From Candidatus Aegiribacteria sp. (lineage in GTDB: Bacteria; Fermentibacterota; Fermentibacteria; Fermentibacterales; JCC-6): 38,868 nucleotides of DNA. This document shows positions 8,451-18,100 of this stretch, piece by piece. Position 1 is the first letter of the stretch. Every line of letters begins with the position of its first letter. The DNA lies in contig JAUVEU010000021.1 of NCBI GenBank assembly GCA_030594645.1, forward strand, positions 1 through 38,868. The letters are read 5' to 3'. The notes beneath the pieces were generated by a model. That model worked only from the letters and a program-made list of their open reading frames with translations. It did not search any database and had not been told where the DNA came from. A program made the translations under genes and the position numbers.

Positions 8451-8518
8451 CTACATCGTGTTGAATAGAAAATGTTTTTTCGTCATTTCACTTCCTAACA
8501 AGTGTGAGGAGTGATCAG

Positions 8519-11500
8519 GTGAGGGTTAACAAACCTGTAAGAAATTATTCAGGAGTGCAGCCGGTTATTGAAATGCCGGATCTTCTGAAAATTCAGAGAG
8601 AGTCGTTCAGCAGATTTCTGCAGGATGATGTTCCGCCGGATGAACGTCTTCCCCAGGGTCTGCACAAGATATTTAAAGATACATTTCCCATTGAAAGCAG
8701 CAATCGCGAATTTTCACTGGAATATGTTTCTTACGAACTGGGTAGACCTAAATACACCGTTCAGGAAGCCATGGACAAAGGCCTGAGCTACTCCGCACCT
8801 CTTACTACGATGCTCAGACTGGTTTTCCGGACAGGTGTAGATATTGCTGACTCCAATTCCAAGTCTTCTTCCGATTCCTGGAAAGTGTCCAGGATAATAG
8901 ACCAGTCAGTATTTCTTGGTGAGCTTCCACTTATGACTGCAACCAGTTCCTTCGTAATTAACGGAGCTGAACGTGTCATAGTGAACCAGCTGCACCGGAG
9001 CCCCGGCGTGTTTTTTGAAGAAACAACAATGCAGCGGGGTAACCGCATATACAAATCGAGAGTTATTCCGCAGAGGGGTTCCTGGCTTGACCTCAAACTT
9101 GATCATAATGACATAATCTATGCTAACATCGACAGACGTCCCAAAAGGATTCCCGTCACCATGCTGCTCCGTGCTCTGGGACTCGGATCGGACGAGGATA
9201 TCCTTGCAAGCTTCTATCCCAAGGCTAAGAGGAATCTGAAAGAGGCTCTGAAGAGTCGCTCCAAGGCAATTGAGCTTGTTATGAAGTCTTTTGCTGAGGA
9301 TATTGTGGATTCCGAGACAGGTGAACTGCTTGTTAGATGTGATGAGCCGGTTGAGAGCATTGAGAAAATAGAGAAACTTGTTGAGCAAGGAATAGAAGAT
9401 GCTTATTTCCTTTCTTCGCGCATGGAAGCAAACGATTTTGACGGAATAAGAAAAACCCTGGCCAAGGAATCAACAAGTCTTGGAGCAGGAATCGAAAAAA
9501 ACGAAGACTCGGCCACAATGTGGATTTACGAAGCTCTCCGAGGCACCGAGGCTCCTAATCTTGATCATGCGAGAAGCTATCTCAGATCGATGTTTTTTGA
9601 TTCCAAAAGGTACAGTCTCAGTGAAGTTGGAAGGTACAAGCTTAATGAAAGGCTGAATATCTCCACTTCAATGGAAAAACTTACTCTGACTGTGCCGGAT
9701 CTTGTAGCCATTGTAGAGAATCTGATCAGACTCAGGGAGGGAAGAAATACCTCTGATGATATTGATCACCTCGGCAACAGGCGTGTTCGCACCGTTGGGG
9801 AACTGCTCGGACAGGAATTCTCAAAGGGTCTCAGTCGAATGGCAAGAACAATAAGAGACAGGATGGGGCATCAGGATCGCGAGAAACTGACCCCGCATGA
9901 TCTGGTAAATTCCAGAACACTCTCAAGTGTGATAAATACGTTTTTCGGTTCCAGTCAGCTTTCACAATTCATGGAACAGACAAATCCACTTGCTGAGCTT
10001 ACTCATAAAAGGAGAACAAGTGCGCTGGGTCAGGGAGGCCTTACAAGGGAAAGAGCCGGATTCGACGTAAGAGATGTTCATCATACTCACTATGGCCGTA
10101 TGTGCCCCGTTGAAACCCCGGAAGGGCCGAATATCGGGCTGATTACTACATTAGCCGTATTTGCGACAATTAACAGATTCGGCTTTCTTGAAACACCATA
10201 CCGTCGAGTGATTAACGGTAGAATAACGGATGAGGTCGTATATCTGTCCGCTGACAGAGAAGACAGAACTACAATTGCTGAAGCGGATGCGCCCATTGAT
10301 TCCGAGGGTAATCTTACCGGAAATCTGGTTCGATCAAGAAGGGCAGGAACCTTCCCGATGGTCACCCCCGAGGAAGTTGAATTTATCGATGTCAGTCCAA
10401 GACAGCTGGTTGGAATATCAGCCGCCTTGATTCCCTTCCTTGAACATGATGATGCGAACAGAGCTCTGATGGGGTCGAATATGCAGCGTCAGGCTGTTCC
10501 TCTTCTGCACCCGCAGGTTCCCGTTGTCGGAACGGGCATGGAAACAAGGGCAGCCCTTGACTCCGGTGTACTCACTACCGCACGGAGGAGTGGTACAATA
10601 GAAGAAGTAGACGCAACGCACATCGTTATAAAGGCAGACTGTGAAGTATACGATTTCAATCGGTTTGATACATATCAACTGAGGAAATTTGCCAGAACCA
10701 ACCAGGATACCTGTTTCAACCAGAGACCGCTCGTAAATGTTGGTGACAAAATCAGAAAAGGTGATGTTCTTGCTGATGGAATGGCTACTGATAGCGGAAT
10801 GCTTGCACTGGGAGTGAACACAACAGTTGCATTTATGCCCTGGAACGGATACAATTTTGAAGATGCTATCGTTGTAAGCGAACGTCTTGTAAGGAATGAT
10901 GTTTTTACTTCCATTCATGTCGTAGAGATGGAAACCCAGTTCAGGGAGACAAAACTTGGTCCCGAAGAACTTACAAAGGGGCTTCCAAGCGTTGATAATC
11001 CATTTGAAATCAGGAATCTGGATGAAGATGGAATTATTAAAATCGGCTCCAGAGTGAGAGAAAGGGATATCCTCGTTGGGAAGATAACTCCCAAGGGAGA
11101 GCAGGATCTGTCTCCATCTGAAAGGTTGATCAGAGCAATATTCGGTCAGAAGGCCGGAGATGTGAAAGATGCTTCGCTTCGGGCTCCTACAGGTATGGAC
11201 GGCGTTGTAATCGATGTCAAGGTTTTCTCAAGAAAAGACAGAACTGAGAGGACCCGCAGAGAGGTTGATGAGAAGCGCGACAAACTCCGCGTGGAATATG
11301 CTGAGGATGAAAAAAGACTCACCGAAGAGCGCAACAGACTTCTCAAAAATATACTGCTCGGTCAGAAGGCGGTAAGTCTTGTTGACAAGCTTACCGGAGA
11401 GGTGATGGTCCCTTCAGGCAGGAAACTCACAGCCGCATTCCTGAAAAAGGCGAATTATGCCGATATCGACTGGACTCAGCAGCTTGTAGAGGATCTGAAG

Positions 11501-12361
11501 GTTGACGATGAAACAAGACAGATTCTGAGGAACGCTGACAGTGAACAGAGAAGACTAGAGACCGGACTCGAGACGGAAGAGGAGAAACTTCTTCGTGGAG
11601 ACGACCTTCCTCCGGGAGTCATAAAAACAATTAAAGTATACATCGCAAAACGCCGCAAACTCCAGGTTGGCGACAAAATGGCTGGAAGGCATGGCAACAA
11701 GGGCGTCGTCAGCATAATCGTTCCCCAGGAAGACATGCCATATCTGCCGGATGGTACTCCTGTAGACATCTGTCTTAATCCGCTTGGCGTACCGAGCAGA
11801 ATGAATATCGGACAGATAATGGAGACAAACCTAGGATGGGCGGCAAAGAAAATGGGGTATAATGTAAATACACCTGTCTTTGATTCTGCCAAGAACTCCG
11901 AAATAGAAGACGCACTTGAGGAAGCGGGTTTTGACAGAGACGGCAAAACCGTACTGTACGACGGCAGAACAGGCGAACCATTTGATCAGCGGGTAACCGT
12001 GGGATGCATGTACATGCTGAAGCTTGCTCATCAGGTAGAGGATAAGCTGCATGCAAGAGCAACCGGGCCATATGCCATGGTGACACAGCAGCCCCTTGGA
12101 GGAAAGGCTCAGAATGGTGGCCAGAGACTCGGGGAAATGGAAGTCTGGGCGCTTGAAGCGTACGGTGCAGCACACTGTTTGAAGGAGATGCTTACAATAA
12201 AATCAGATGATGTTGATGGCAGGGCACGGGCATACAGCGCGATGGTGAACGGGGAGAACATTCCGCAATCTCTTACTCCCGAATCGTTCAATGTTCTACA
12301 GAACGAAATGAGAAGCCTGGCACTTGACGTTGAACTGCTTCCTGAGAATGAGGAGGAGTAA
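8519..12361 (+). CDS. rpoB: RNA polymerase subunit beta
   Basis: The beta subunit forms one half of the polymerase active-site cleft. The 1280-residue product contains the rifampicin-pocket region (about residues 477-507, SSQLSQFMEQTNPL and THKRRTSALG), the GRMCPVETPEGPNIGLI block, a charged coiled insert near 910-1000, and C-terminal KLQVGDKMAGRHGNKG and QPLGGKAQNGGQRLGEMEVWALEAYGA-type motifs. The rif pocket differs from E. coli by Glu for Asp516 and Thr for Asn518. I chose GTG 8519, seven bases after AGGAG (8507-8511); the in-frame GTG at 8504 would place that ribosome site inside the gene. Two bases separate it from rpoC. Confidence 0.97.
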   Translation: MRVNKPVRNYSGVQPVIEMPDLLKIQRESFSRFLQDDVPPDERLPQGLHKIFKDTFPIESSNREFSLEYVSYELGRPKYTVQEAMDKGLSYSAPLTTMLRLVFRTGVDIADSNSKSSSDSWKVSRIIDQSVFLGELPLMTATSSFVINGAERVIVNQLHRSPGVFFEETTMQRGNRIYKSRVIPQRGSWLDLKLDHNDIIYANIDRRPKRIPVTMLLRALGLGSDEDILASFYPKAKRNLKEALKSRSKAIELVMKSFAEDIVDSETGELLVRCDEPVESIEKIEKLVEQGIEDAYFLSSRMEANDFDGIRKTLAKESTSLGAGIEKNEDSATMWIYEALRGTEAPNLDHARSYLRSMFFDSKRYSLSEVGRYKLNERLNISTSMEKLTLTVPDLVAIVENLIRLREGRNTSDDIDHLGNRRVRTVGELLGQEFSKGLSRMARTIRDRMGHQDREKLTPHDLVNSRTLSSVINTFFGSSQLSQFMEQTNPLAELTHKRRTSALGQGGLTRERAGFDVRDVHHTHYGRMCPVETPEGPNIGLITTLAVFATINRFGFLETPYRRVINGRITDEVVYLSADREDRTTIAEADAPIDSEGNLTGNLVRSRRAGTFPMVTPEEVEFIDVSPRQLVGISAALIPFLEHDDANRALMGSNMQRQAVPLLHPQVPVVGTGMETRAALDSGVLTTARRSGTIEEVDATHIVIKADCEVYDFNRFDTYQLRKFARTNQDTCFNQRPLVNVGDKIRKGDVLADGMATDSGMLALGVNTTVAFMPWNGYNFEDAIVVSERLVRNDVFTSIHVVEMETQFRETKLGPEELTKGLPSVDNPFEIRNLDEDGIIKIGSRVRERDILVGKITPKGEQDLSPSERLIRAIFGQKAGDVKDASLRAPTGMDGVVIDVKVFSRKDRTERTRREVDEKRDKLRVEYAEDEKRLTEERNRLLKNILLGQKAVSLVDKLTGEVMVPSGRKLTAAFLKKANYADIDWTQQLVEDLKVDDETRQILRNADSEQRRLETGLETEEEKLLRGDDLPPGVIKTIKVYIAKRRKLQVGDKMAGRHGNKGVVSIIVPQEDMPYLPDGTPVDICLNPLGVPSRMNIGQIMETNLGWAAKKMGYNVNTPVFDSAKNSEIEDALEEAGFDRDGKTVLYDGRTGEPFDQRVTVGCMYMLKLAHQVEDKLHARATGPYAMVTQQPLGGKAQNGGQRLGEMEVWALEAYGAAHCLKEMLTIKSDDVDGRARAYSAMVNGENIPQSLTPESFNVLQNEMRSLALDVELLPENEEE

Positions 12362-12363
12362 AC

Positions 12364-15300
12364 ATGCTTGAGAACATATCCCGACGTGACGCAAGGGTTC
12401 TGCTCTCGGATTTCGGAGGCATGAAAATCAGTCTTGCTTCTCCTGAGACCATCAGAAAATGGTCACACGGTGAAGTAACTCAGGCGGAAACGATTAATTA
12501 CAGGAGTTACAAACCTGAACCGGAGGGACTCTTCTGCGAGAGAATATTCGGACCTGTTCGCGACTGGGAATGCAGCTGCGGAAAGTACAAAAGAATCCGA
12601 AACAAGGGAATAGTCTGCGATAGATGCGGTGTTGAGGTTACTCATTCGAGAGTGCGAAGAGAACGGATGGGGCATATAGATCTTGCGGTTCCAGTGGTGC
12701 ATATCTGGTTTTTCAAATCCCGCAAGGTTTCAAAACTGCTAAATGTGACAAACCTGAAGCTTGAGCGTGTCATTTACTACGAATCCCACATCGTGACCAA
12801 ATCTGATCATCCTGACCTCAAACTGGGAACGATACTTACCGATGATGAGTACAGAAAAGCGAAAGAAGAGTACGGGGACGTCTTTAAAGTAGGCATGGGA
12901 GCCGAGGCTATCAGTGTTATGCTTGCTGATCTTGACCTTGAGGAAATGGCTACAGACCTCCGAACGAGCATCGCAAACGAGACAACCTTCTCGCGCAGGA
13001 AGAAGAACATAAAAAGGCTGAAAGAGGTTGAATCCTTCAGGCTGTCACAGGATGACAATAAGCCGGAATGGATGATTCTCAAGATACTGCCGGTACTTCC
13101 ACCTGATTTAAGGCCACTGGTTCCTCTCGATGGAGGAAGATTTGCTTCGAGTGATCTCAACGATCTCTACCGCCGGGTAATAAACAGAAACAACAGATTG
13201 AAGCGACTTCTTGACCTTCAGGCCCCGGATGTAATACTTCGGAACGAGAAAAGGATGCTGCAGGAAGCGGTTGACGCCGTTCTTGATAACAGCTCACGGC
13301 GTAAACCGGTAAAAGGTGCGGGTATGCGGCCGCTCAGGTCTCTTTCCGATCTTTTAAAAGGTAAGCGCGGCAGGTTCCGTCAGAACCTTCTCGGAAAACG
13401 GGTGGATTATTCAGGTCGAAGTGTGATTGTTGTCGGACCTGACCTTAAAATGGATCAGTGCGGTCTGCCGAAGACGATGGCTCTTGAGCTGTTTAAACCT
13501 TTTGTAGTAGCAAGAATCAGTGAACTTCTCGATGAAAGCGTTAAAAAAGCCACGAAGAGGTGGGAAGATGCTGATGAAATCGTGTGGCCTGTTCTTGAAG
13601 AGGTAATAGAGAACCATCCTGTCCTGCTGAACCGTGCTCCGACTCTTCACAGGCTCGGAATTCAAGCGTTTGAACCTGTACTTGTTGAAGGCAAGGCCAT
13701 TCAGCTTCATCCTCTTGCCTGTACCGCGTTCAACGCAGATTTCGACGGTGACCAGATGGCAGTTCATGTCCCTCTGTCAGCCGAAGCACAGGTTGAATCA
13801 AGAATTCTCATGCTCGGCAGCAGAAATATCCTCAGACCAGCCAGCGGTGAGCCGGTTACAACACCGAGTCACGATATGGTTATTGGTTGCTATTATCTGA
13901 CAAAGCCGCTGCCAGGCGCTTTGGGAGAGGGTATGATCTTCACATCAGTTGAGGAAGTAAGAGGAGCATACGATGCGGGGAAAGCTGATCTCCATGCGAA
14001 AATTAAGATCAGGGGTATCAACAAAATCTCGGAAACAAACGGGAAGAACGAACAGATAACGCCTCCTTTCTGGAAAGACTACACTACAGTTGGTCAGGTT
14101 ATCTTCAATGAGATAATACCGGATGGCCTTGGGTATATCATGTCCAATGCGCACATTACTCATGAAAAAGTTTTCAGCAAAAAAGGTTTAACTGATCTGG
14201 TAGGCCGATGTTTCAATGAGCTTGGGTCTGTAATAACGGCTATATTTCTTGATAACCTCAAGGAACTGGGATTTCACTACGCTACGATCTCAGGTCTTAC
14301 TGTCGGGATGTACGATATGCTTATCCCATCGGAGAAAAAGGAAATAGTCAGTAAAGCTGCGCATGAGGTTGAGAAAATTGAGAAAAGTTCCAGGCGCGGA
14401 GAACTGACGGAAGCCGAGCGATACAACAGAGTTATCGACAACTGGGCCAAGGCTACTGAAGAAGTGAAAAACGCCATGATGGAAGAACTCAAACATGATA
14501 ATCACGGTTTCAACCCTGTATACATGATGGCTAATTCTGGTGCTCGAGGCAGCGTTGACCAGATGAAACAGCTTTCAGGCATGAGAGGTCTGATGGCTAA
14601 ACCAAGGAAGAAACTTACAGGCGAGCTGGGAGAAACGATTGAAACCCCTATCATCTCTTCATTGAAGGAGGGGCTCTCAGTGATCGAGTATTCGATCTCT
14701 ACACACGGATCAAGAAAGGGTCTTGCCGATACTGCTCTTAAGACTGCTGACGCAGGATACCTCACCCGAAGGCTTGTTGATGTCTGTCAGGATGTAATTA
14801 CAACCACCGAGGACTGCGGGACAATCCGGGGAAGGACCATTACCGCCCTGAAGGAAGGTGAAGAGGTCATTGAACCTCTTCGTGACAGAATCCTGGGACG
14901 GGTTGCGGCGGAGACAATTTATCAGCCTGGAACAGATGATGCGGTATGTCAGGCGGGTCAGGAAATCTCATCTGAACTCGCTGAGGAAATAGATAAGCTG
15001 GGAGTTGAGTCTGTCAGGATCAGAAGTGTTCTGGCCTGCGAAGCATCCAGGGGTCTATGTGCGAAATGCTACGGCTGGGATCTTTCCAGAAATAGAATGG
15101 TTACAATCGGTGAAGCCGTCGGAGTGATTGCCGCGCAGAGCATTGGAGAACCCGGAACACAGCTTACTCTTCGTACATTCCATACGGGTGGTGTTGCGGG
15201 AAGAGAAACAAGAGCGTCTGAAGTAATAGCAAGACACCCCGGTGTGATCAGCTATAGAAATCCATGTATTGTGATGAATACCGATGAAAGCGGCAGCAAG

Positions 15301-17136
15301 ACAATGGTCAGTACCCGTAACACTCAGCTGGATATTCTTGACAGTGCTGGAGAAGTGCAGTCCACCTACGATATCGTTGTCGGCTCACAGATGAGAGTTG
15401 AAGATGGTCAGAAGATTGAAAAGGATGATGTTATCTGCAAAAGTGATCCGTTCATAATTCCAATTGTCGCCGAACAGGCCGGCAGTGTTCACTACGTTGA
15501 TATTGAGGAAGATACTACTCTCAAGGAAGAAATCGACAGTGAACAGAGGAAACAGATGGTCATAGTGGAGGACAGAAGCAAAACCCTTCATCCCCACATT
15601 TTCATACTTCCTGAACAGATGGTTGTTCTCAGTGGCCGTCCAAGGCGCCGGGATGAAGAACTCTTCACACTTGGAGAACTTGTCAAGGAAATGAAAGAGG
15701 GCTCCGGACGTATTATCTACACTTATCATGAAGTGAGTTCGTACCGCACTGAAACACTTTTAGAGGGATTCATCGATCGAATGAAAGATCAGGAGATTCC
15801 AATCATTTCAGTTGATTGCAGGAAGGTCGGCATAGGGAGGTATGCAGCTTTCACAATCGCTGCGGGGGAGATTGAGAATATCCTGGGAATGAAAGCCGGT
15901 AAGGAAATCAACGCCCTGAAAAAAGCCGCCGCTGCGCTTGAGACTACAACGAAGCGGAAAAACGATCAACTTGAAGAGAAATTCGCAGAGGCGCTTGCCG
16001 ATCTCAGTCAGAAAGAACCGTTCATCATACTGATTCGATCACTGGACAGAGGGCATCAGGGAACCAGGCAACTGGTAAAATGCATTCAGGACATAATAAC
16101 TGACAGCAACATGATGGTAATTTCCGACTTCACGTCCAGAGGAACCAGGAGTCATGTTTCTCAACGGGGTCGAACGAAGAACGATAAAGATCCGGTGGAG
16201 CAGTTTATCGGTGATTCTGTAAAAGGCAAATACCCGATTCCAAGTGGAGCACATCTTCGGGTTCATGACGGAAGCCTTATCAACCTTGGCGTTCATATCG
16301 CCAGAATTGAGCGGAAACTCGGGCAGCAGCGTGATATCACAGGAGGACTTCCAAGAGTAGATGAACTCTTCGAAGCCAGGATACCGAAAGAAGCCGCAAG
16401 CATCGCCGAGATCGATGGTGTAGTTTCTCTGAGCCCTATCAAAGCCGGGATCAGAACTGTTACGATCAGGGCGGATCAGGGTCAGGAATCTTCTGTGAAG
16501 ATACAGGCTTCTGTACACATCAGAGTACACGAGGGAGACAGAGTCAAGGCTGGAGACCGCCTGACTGAAGGACCTCTGTCACCTCATGATATATTGAGAA
16601 TCATGGGAACAGAGGCGGCGGAAAGGTATCTCCTGAATGAGATTCAGGAAGTATACCGTCTGCAGGGTGTGAAGATCAACGACAAACATGTCAGTATTGT
16701 TGTAAGGCAGATGCTTTCAAAAGCCAGAATTGACGATCCCGGAGACACGACATTCCTTGAGGGAGCACAGATTGACAGGCTGGTTCTTCAGAGGGAGAAC
16801 AGGAAAATGATGGCAGAGGGAGCAAAACCTGCAACATCTGCTGTCCTTCTGCTTGGAATAACAAAAGCGTCTCTGGCAACAGACAGTTTTCTTTCGGCAG
16901 CTTCCTTCCAGGAGACAAACAGTGTTCTTGCGGATGCTGCAACAGCTGGAAAGATAGACTACCTTCACGGATTGAAGGAGAATGTAATTGTTGGACATTT
17001 GATTCCTGCCGGCACAGGTATAAAGAAGTATTGTGGTGTCAGACTCACTCTTCCTGACGGTAACTCCCTGCCTGAACCTGTAATGATTGCCGATACTGAA
17101 GAGCATGACATTGACGAAACCGATTTTGATCTATAG
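12364..17136 (+). CDS. rpoC: RNA polymerase subunit beta' with large insert
   Basis: beta' carries the catalytic Mg2+ loop NADFDGDQM (Asp459, Asp461, Asp463). It also has an N-terminal zinc site (Cys70, Cys72, Cys85, Cys88), a second zinc site (Cys818, Cys892, Cys899, Cys902), and the trigger-loop start LTLRTFHTGG (about 934-943). At 1590 residues it is far longer than E. coli beta' (1407). The trigger-loop insertion spans about residues 947-1323, roughly twice E. coli SI3. Within it, about 205 residues (1083-1287) do not belong to the expected sandwich-barrel fold and are listed separately. After the insert the sequence resumes with GKYPIPSGAHLRV and DITGGLPRVDELFEAR. Reading frame and base composition continue without a break, so this is not a frameshift artefact. 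Confidence 0.97.
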   Translation: MLENISRRDARVLLSDFGGMKISLASPETIRKWSHGEVTQAETINYRSYKPEPEGLFCERIFGPVRDWECSCGKYKRIRNKGIVCDRCGVEVTHSRVRRERMGHIDLAVPVVHIWFFKSRKVSKLLNVTNLKLERVIYYESHIVTKSDHPDLKLGTILTDDEYRKAKEEYGDVFKVGMGAEAISVMLADLDLEEMATDLRTSIANETTFSRRKKNIKRLKEVESFRLSQDDNKPEWMILKILPVLPPDLRPLVPLDGGRFASSDLNDLYRRVINRNNRLKRLLDLQAPDVILRNEKRMLQEAVDAVLDNSSRRKPVKGAGMRPLRSLSDLLKGKRGRFRQNLLGKRVDYSGRSVIVVGPDLKMDQCGLPKTMALELFKPFVVARISELLDESVKKATKRWEDADEIVWPVLEEVIENHPVLLNRAPTLHRLGIQAFEPVLVEGKAIQLHPLACTAFNADFDGDQMAVHVPLSAEAQVESRILMLGSRNILRPASGEPVTTPSHDMVIGCYYLTKPLPGALGEGMIFTSVEEVRGAYDAGKADLHAKIKIRGINKISETNGKNEQITPPFWKDYTTVGQVIFNEIIPDGLGYIMSNAHITHEKVFSKKGLTDLVGRCFNELGSVITAIFLDNLKELGFHYATISGLTVGMYDMLIPSEKKEIVSKAAHEVEKIEKSSRRGELTEAERYNRVIDNWAKATEEVKNAMMEELKHDNHGFNPVYMMANSGARGSVDQMKQLSGMRGLMAKPRKKLTGELGETIETPIISSLKEGLSVIEYSISTHGSRKGLADTALKTADAGYLTRRLVDVCQDVITTTEDCGTIRGRTITALKEGEEVIEPLRDRILGRVAAETIYQPGTDDAVCQAGQEISSELAEEIDKLGVESVRIRSVLACEASRGLCAKCYGWDLSRNRMVTIGEAVGVIAAQSIGEPGTQLTLRTFHTGGVAGRETRASEVIARHPGVISYRNPCIVMNTDESGSKTMVSTRNTQLDILDSAGEVQSTYDIVVGSQMRVEDGQKIEKDDVICKSDPFIIPIVAEQAGSVHYVDIEEDTTLKEEIDSEQRKQMVIVEDRSKTLHPHIFILPEQMVVLSGRPRRRDEELFTLGELVKEMKEGSGRIIYTYHEVSSYRTETLLEGFIDRMKDQEIPIISVDCRKVGIGRYAAFTIAAGEIENILGMKAGKEINALKKAAAALETTTKRKNDQLEEKFAEALADLSQKEPFIILIRSLDRGHQGTRQLVKCIQDIITDSNMMVISDFTSRGTRSHVSQRGRTKNDKDPVEQFIGDSVKGKYPIPSGAHLRVHDGSLINLGVHIARIERKLGQQRDITGGLPRVDELFEARIPKEAASIAEIDGVVSLSPIKAGIRTVTIRADQGQESSVKIQASVHIRVHEGDRVKAGDRLTEGPLSPHDILRIMGTEAAERYLLNEIQEVYRLQGVKINDKHVSIVVRQMLSKARIDDPGDTTFLEGAQIDRLVLQRENRKMMAEGAKPATSAVLLLGITKASLATDSFLSAASFQETNSVLADAATAGKIDYLHGLKENVIVGHLIPAGTGIKKYCGVRLTLPDGNSLPEPVMIADTEEHDIDETDFDL
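15610..16224 (+). other. ATPase-like domain inserted in beta' trigger-loop insertion
   Basis: beta' residues 1083-1287 split a segment that in related polymerases I expect to run from HPHIFIL almost directly into GKYPIPSGAHL. The insert follows the order of an AAA_16/STAND ATPase core. It has an N-terminal RRRDEELFTLGELVKEM (like the GRExEL entry motif), strand GRIIYTY, a P-loop position HEVSSYRT (1122-1129), then a helix. Next come strand IPIISVDCR, helices including RYAAFTIAAGEIENILG, strand FIILIRSLD (1220-1228, Walker B position), a helix, and strand NMMVISDF (sensor-1 position). Walker A Gly-Lys is replaced by Tyr1127-Arg1128, and the usual Asp-Asp by Arg1225-Ser1226, so ATP hydrolysis is unlikely. 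The assignment is by eye and is an inference. Confidence 0.6.
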
Positions 17137-17146
17137 GGTTAGACCT

Positions 17147-17168
17147 CTTGCGCCTGAGTAGGTGCAAG
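17147..17168 (+). promoter_or_regulatory. Hairpin upstream of rpsL
   Basis: CTTGCGCCT (17147-17155) pairs with AGGTGCAAG (17160-17168) around a four-base GAGT loop, with one G-T pair. It ends about 30 bases before the rpsL start, without a T-run, so it is more likely a leader element or processing signal than a terminator. Confidence 0.45.
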
Positions 17169-17197
17169 GTGAAAAGAGCTTTCTGAAAGGAGCTGCA

Positions 17198-17569
17198 GTG
17201 CCCACAATTAACCAGCTTGTGCGAAAAGGGCGCAAGAAAAAGGTGTCCAAGACCAAGGCACCTGCATTAGTCGGATGCCCCCAGAAACGGGGTATCTGTA
17301 CCAGGGTATATACCTCAACACCAAAAAAGCCGAATTCCGCTCTGCGGAAGGTTGCCAGGGTGCGTCTACGGAACGGTTTTGAAGTAACTGCCTACATACC
17401 TGGTATTGATCACAACCTTAATGAACACTCTGTTGTGCTTATCAGAGGAGGCAGAGTCAAAGATCTTCCCGGAGTAAGATACCATATTATCCGGGGTGTT
17501 GAAGATACTTCAGGCGTTGAAGGAAGAATGCAGGGTCGCTCCAAGTACGGCACGAGGAAAACAAAGTAA
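17198..17569 (+). CDS. rpsL: 30S ribosomal protein uS12
   Basis: uS12 sits at the decoding centre and affects fidelity. The product is 123 residues when started at GTG 17198, five bases after AAAGGAG, and begins [11 protein letters not shown] as in the family. Longer in-frame starts would add unrelated residues. Conserved segments include [13 protein letters not shown] and [13 protein letters not shown], whose Lys and Asp positions are the classic streptomycin-resistance and methylthiolation sites; both look wild type. It is followed by rpsG and fusA as in the str operon. Confidence 0.97.
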   Translation: MPTINQLVRKGRKKKVSKTKAPALVGCPQKRGICTRVYTSTPKKPNSALRKVARVRLRNGFEVTAYIPGIDHNLNEHSVVLIRGGRVKDLPGVRYHIIRGVEDTSGVEGRMQGRSKYGTRKTK

Positions 17570-17576
17570 AACGCGT

Positions 17577-17597
17577 TCTGCACTATTGCTGTGCAGA
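17577..17597 (+). promoter_or_regulatory. Hairpin between rpsL and rpsG
   Basis: TCTGCAC (17577-17583) pairs perfectly with GTGCAGA (17591-17597) around a seven-base loop, ending just before the rpsG ribosome-binding site (GAGGAGG). In E. coli, uS7 represses its own synthesis by binding the rpsL-rpsG gap. This hairpin is in the right place, but I did not establish the S7 recognition features. Confidence 0.45.
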
Positions 17598-17610
17598 CGA
17601 GGAGGACTAA

Positions 17611-18084
17611 ATGGCTAGACGTTCACGGCCCAAAAAGCGGGAAGCTGTTCCTGACAGGAAATACGGCAATCTGCTTATGGCCAAGTTTATCAATAAACTT
17701 ATGCAAAAGGGGAAGAAATCAGTAGCGGAAAGAATCTTCTATGATGCCATGGACATTATTACGGAGAAAACAGGACAGGATGCCGTTACTGTATTCAACA
17801 GAGCCATGGGGAACGTACGTCCTCAGCTCAAGGTGAAATCCCGAAGGGTTGGCGGATCAACGTACCAGATTCCAATGGAAGTTAAACCTCAGGAAAAAGA
17901 CTCGCTTGCAATGCGCTGGATTATTCAGTACGCAGAAGCCAGAAGCGGTAATGGTTTTTCAGATAAACTTGCAGTGGAAATTATGAATGCTGCTAAAGGT
18001 GAAAATGCCGGCAGCGTAAAGAAAAAAGAAGATACCCACAGAATGGCGGAGGCCAACAAGGCGTTCGCTCACTATCGCTGGTAG
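17611..18084 (+). CDS. rpsG: 30S ribosomal protein uS7
   Basis: uS7 starts assembly of the 30S head and contacts tRNA at the E site. The 157-residue product has family length and conserved segments GNLLMAKFINKLMQKGKKSVAERI and the beta-hairpin region RVGGSTYQIPMEV, and ends KAFAHYRW. The ATG at 17611 follows GAGGAGG. It is preceded by a hairpin after rpsL and followed by the fusA leader. Confidence 0.97.
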   Translation: MARRSRPKKREAVPDRKYGNLLMAKFINKLMQKGKKSVAERIFYDAMDIITEKTGQDAVTVFNRAMGNVRPQLKVKSRRVGGSTYQIPMEVKPQEKDSLAMRWIIQYAEARSGNGFSDKLAVEIMNAAKGENAGSVKKKEDTHRMAEANKAFAHYRW

Positions 18085-18100
18085 ACACACATTTTAGAAT

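Noticed and set aside
8504-8518. Upstream GTG start for rpoB
   Set aside because: The AGGAG ribosome site lies within the first codons after it, correctly spaced for the GTG at 8519.
15610-16224. Insert in rpoC as an assembly error or frameshift
   Set aside because: The frame is open throughout, base composition matches the neighbours, and the family sequence resumes cleanly on both sides.
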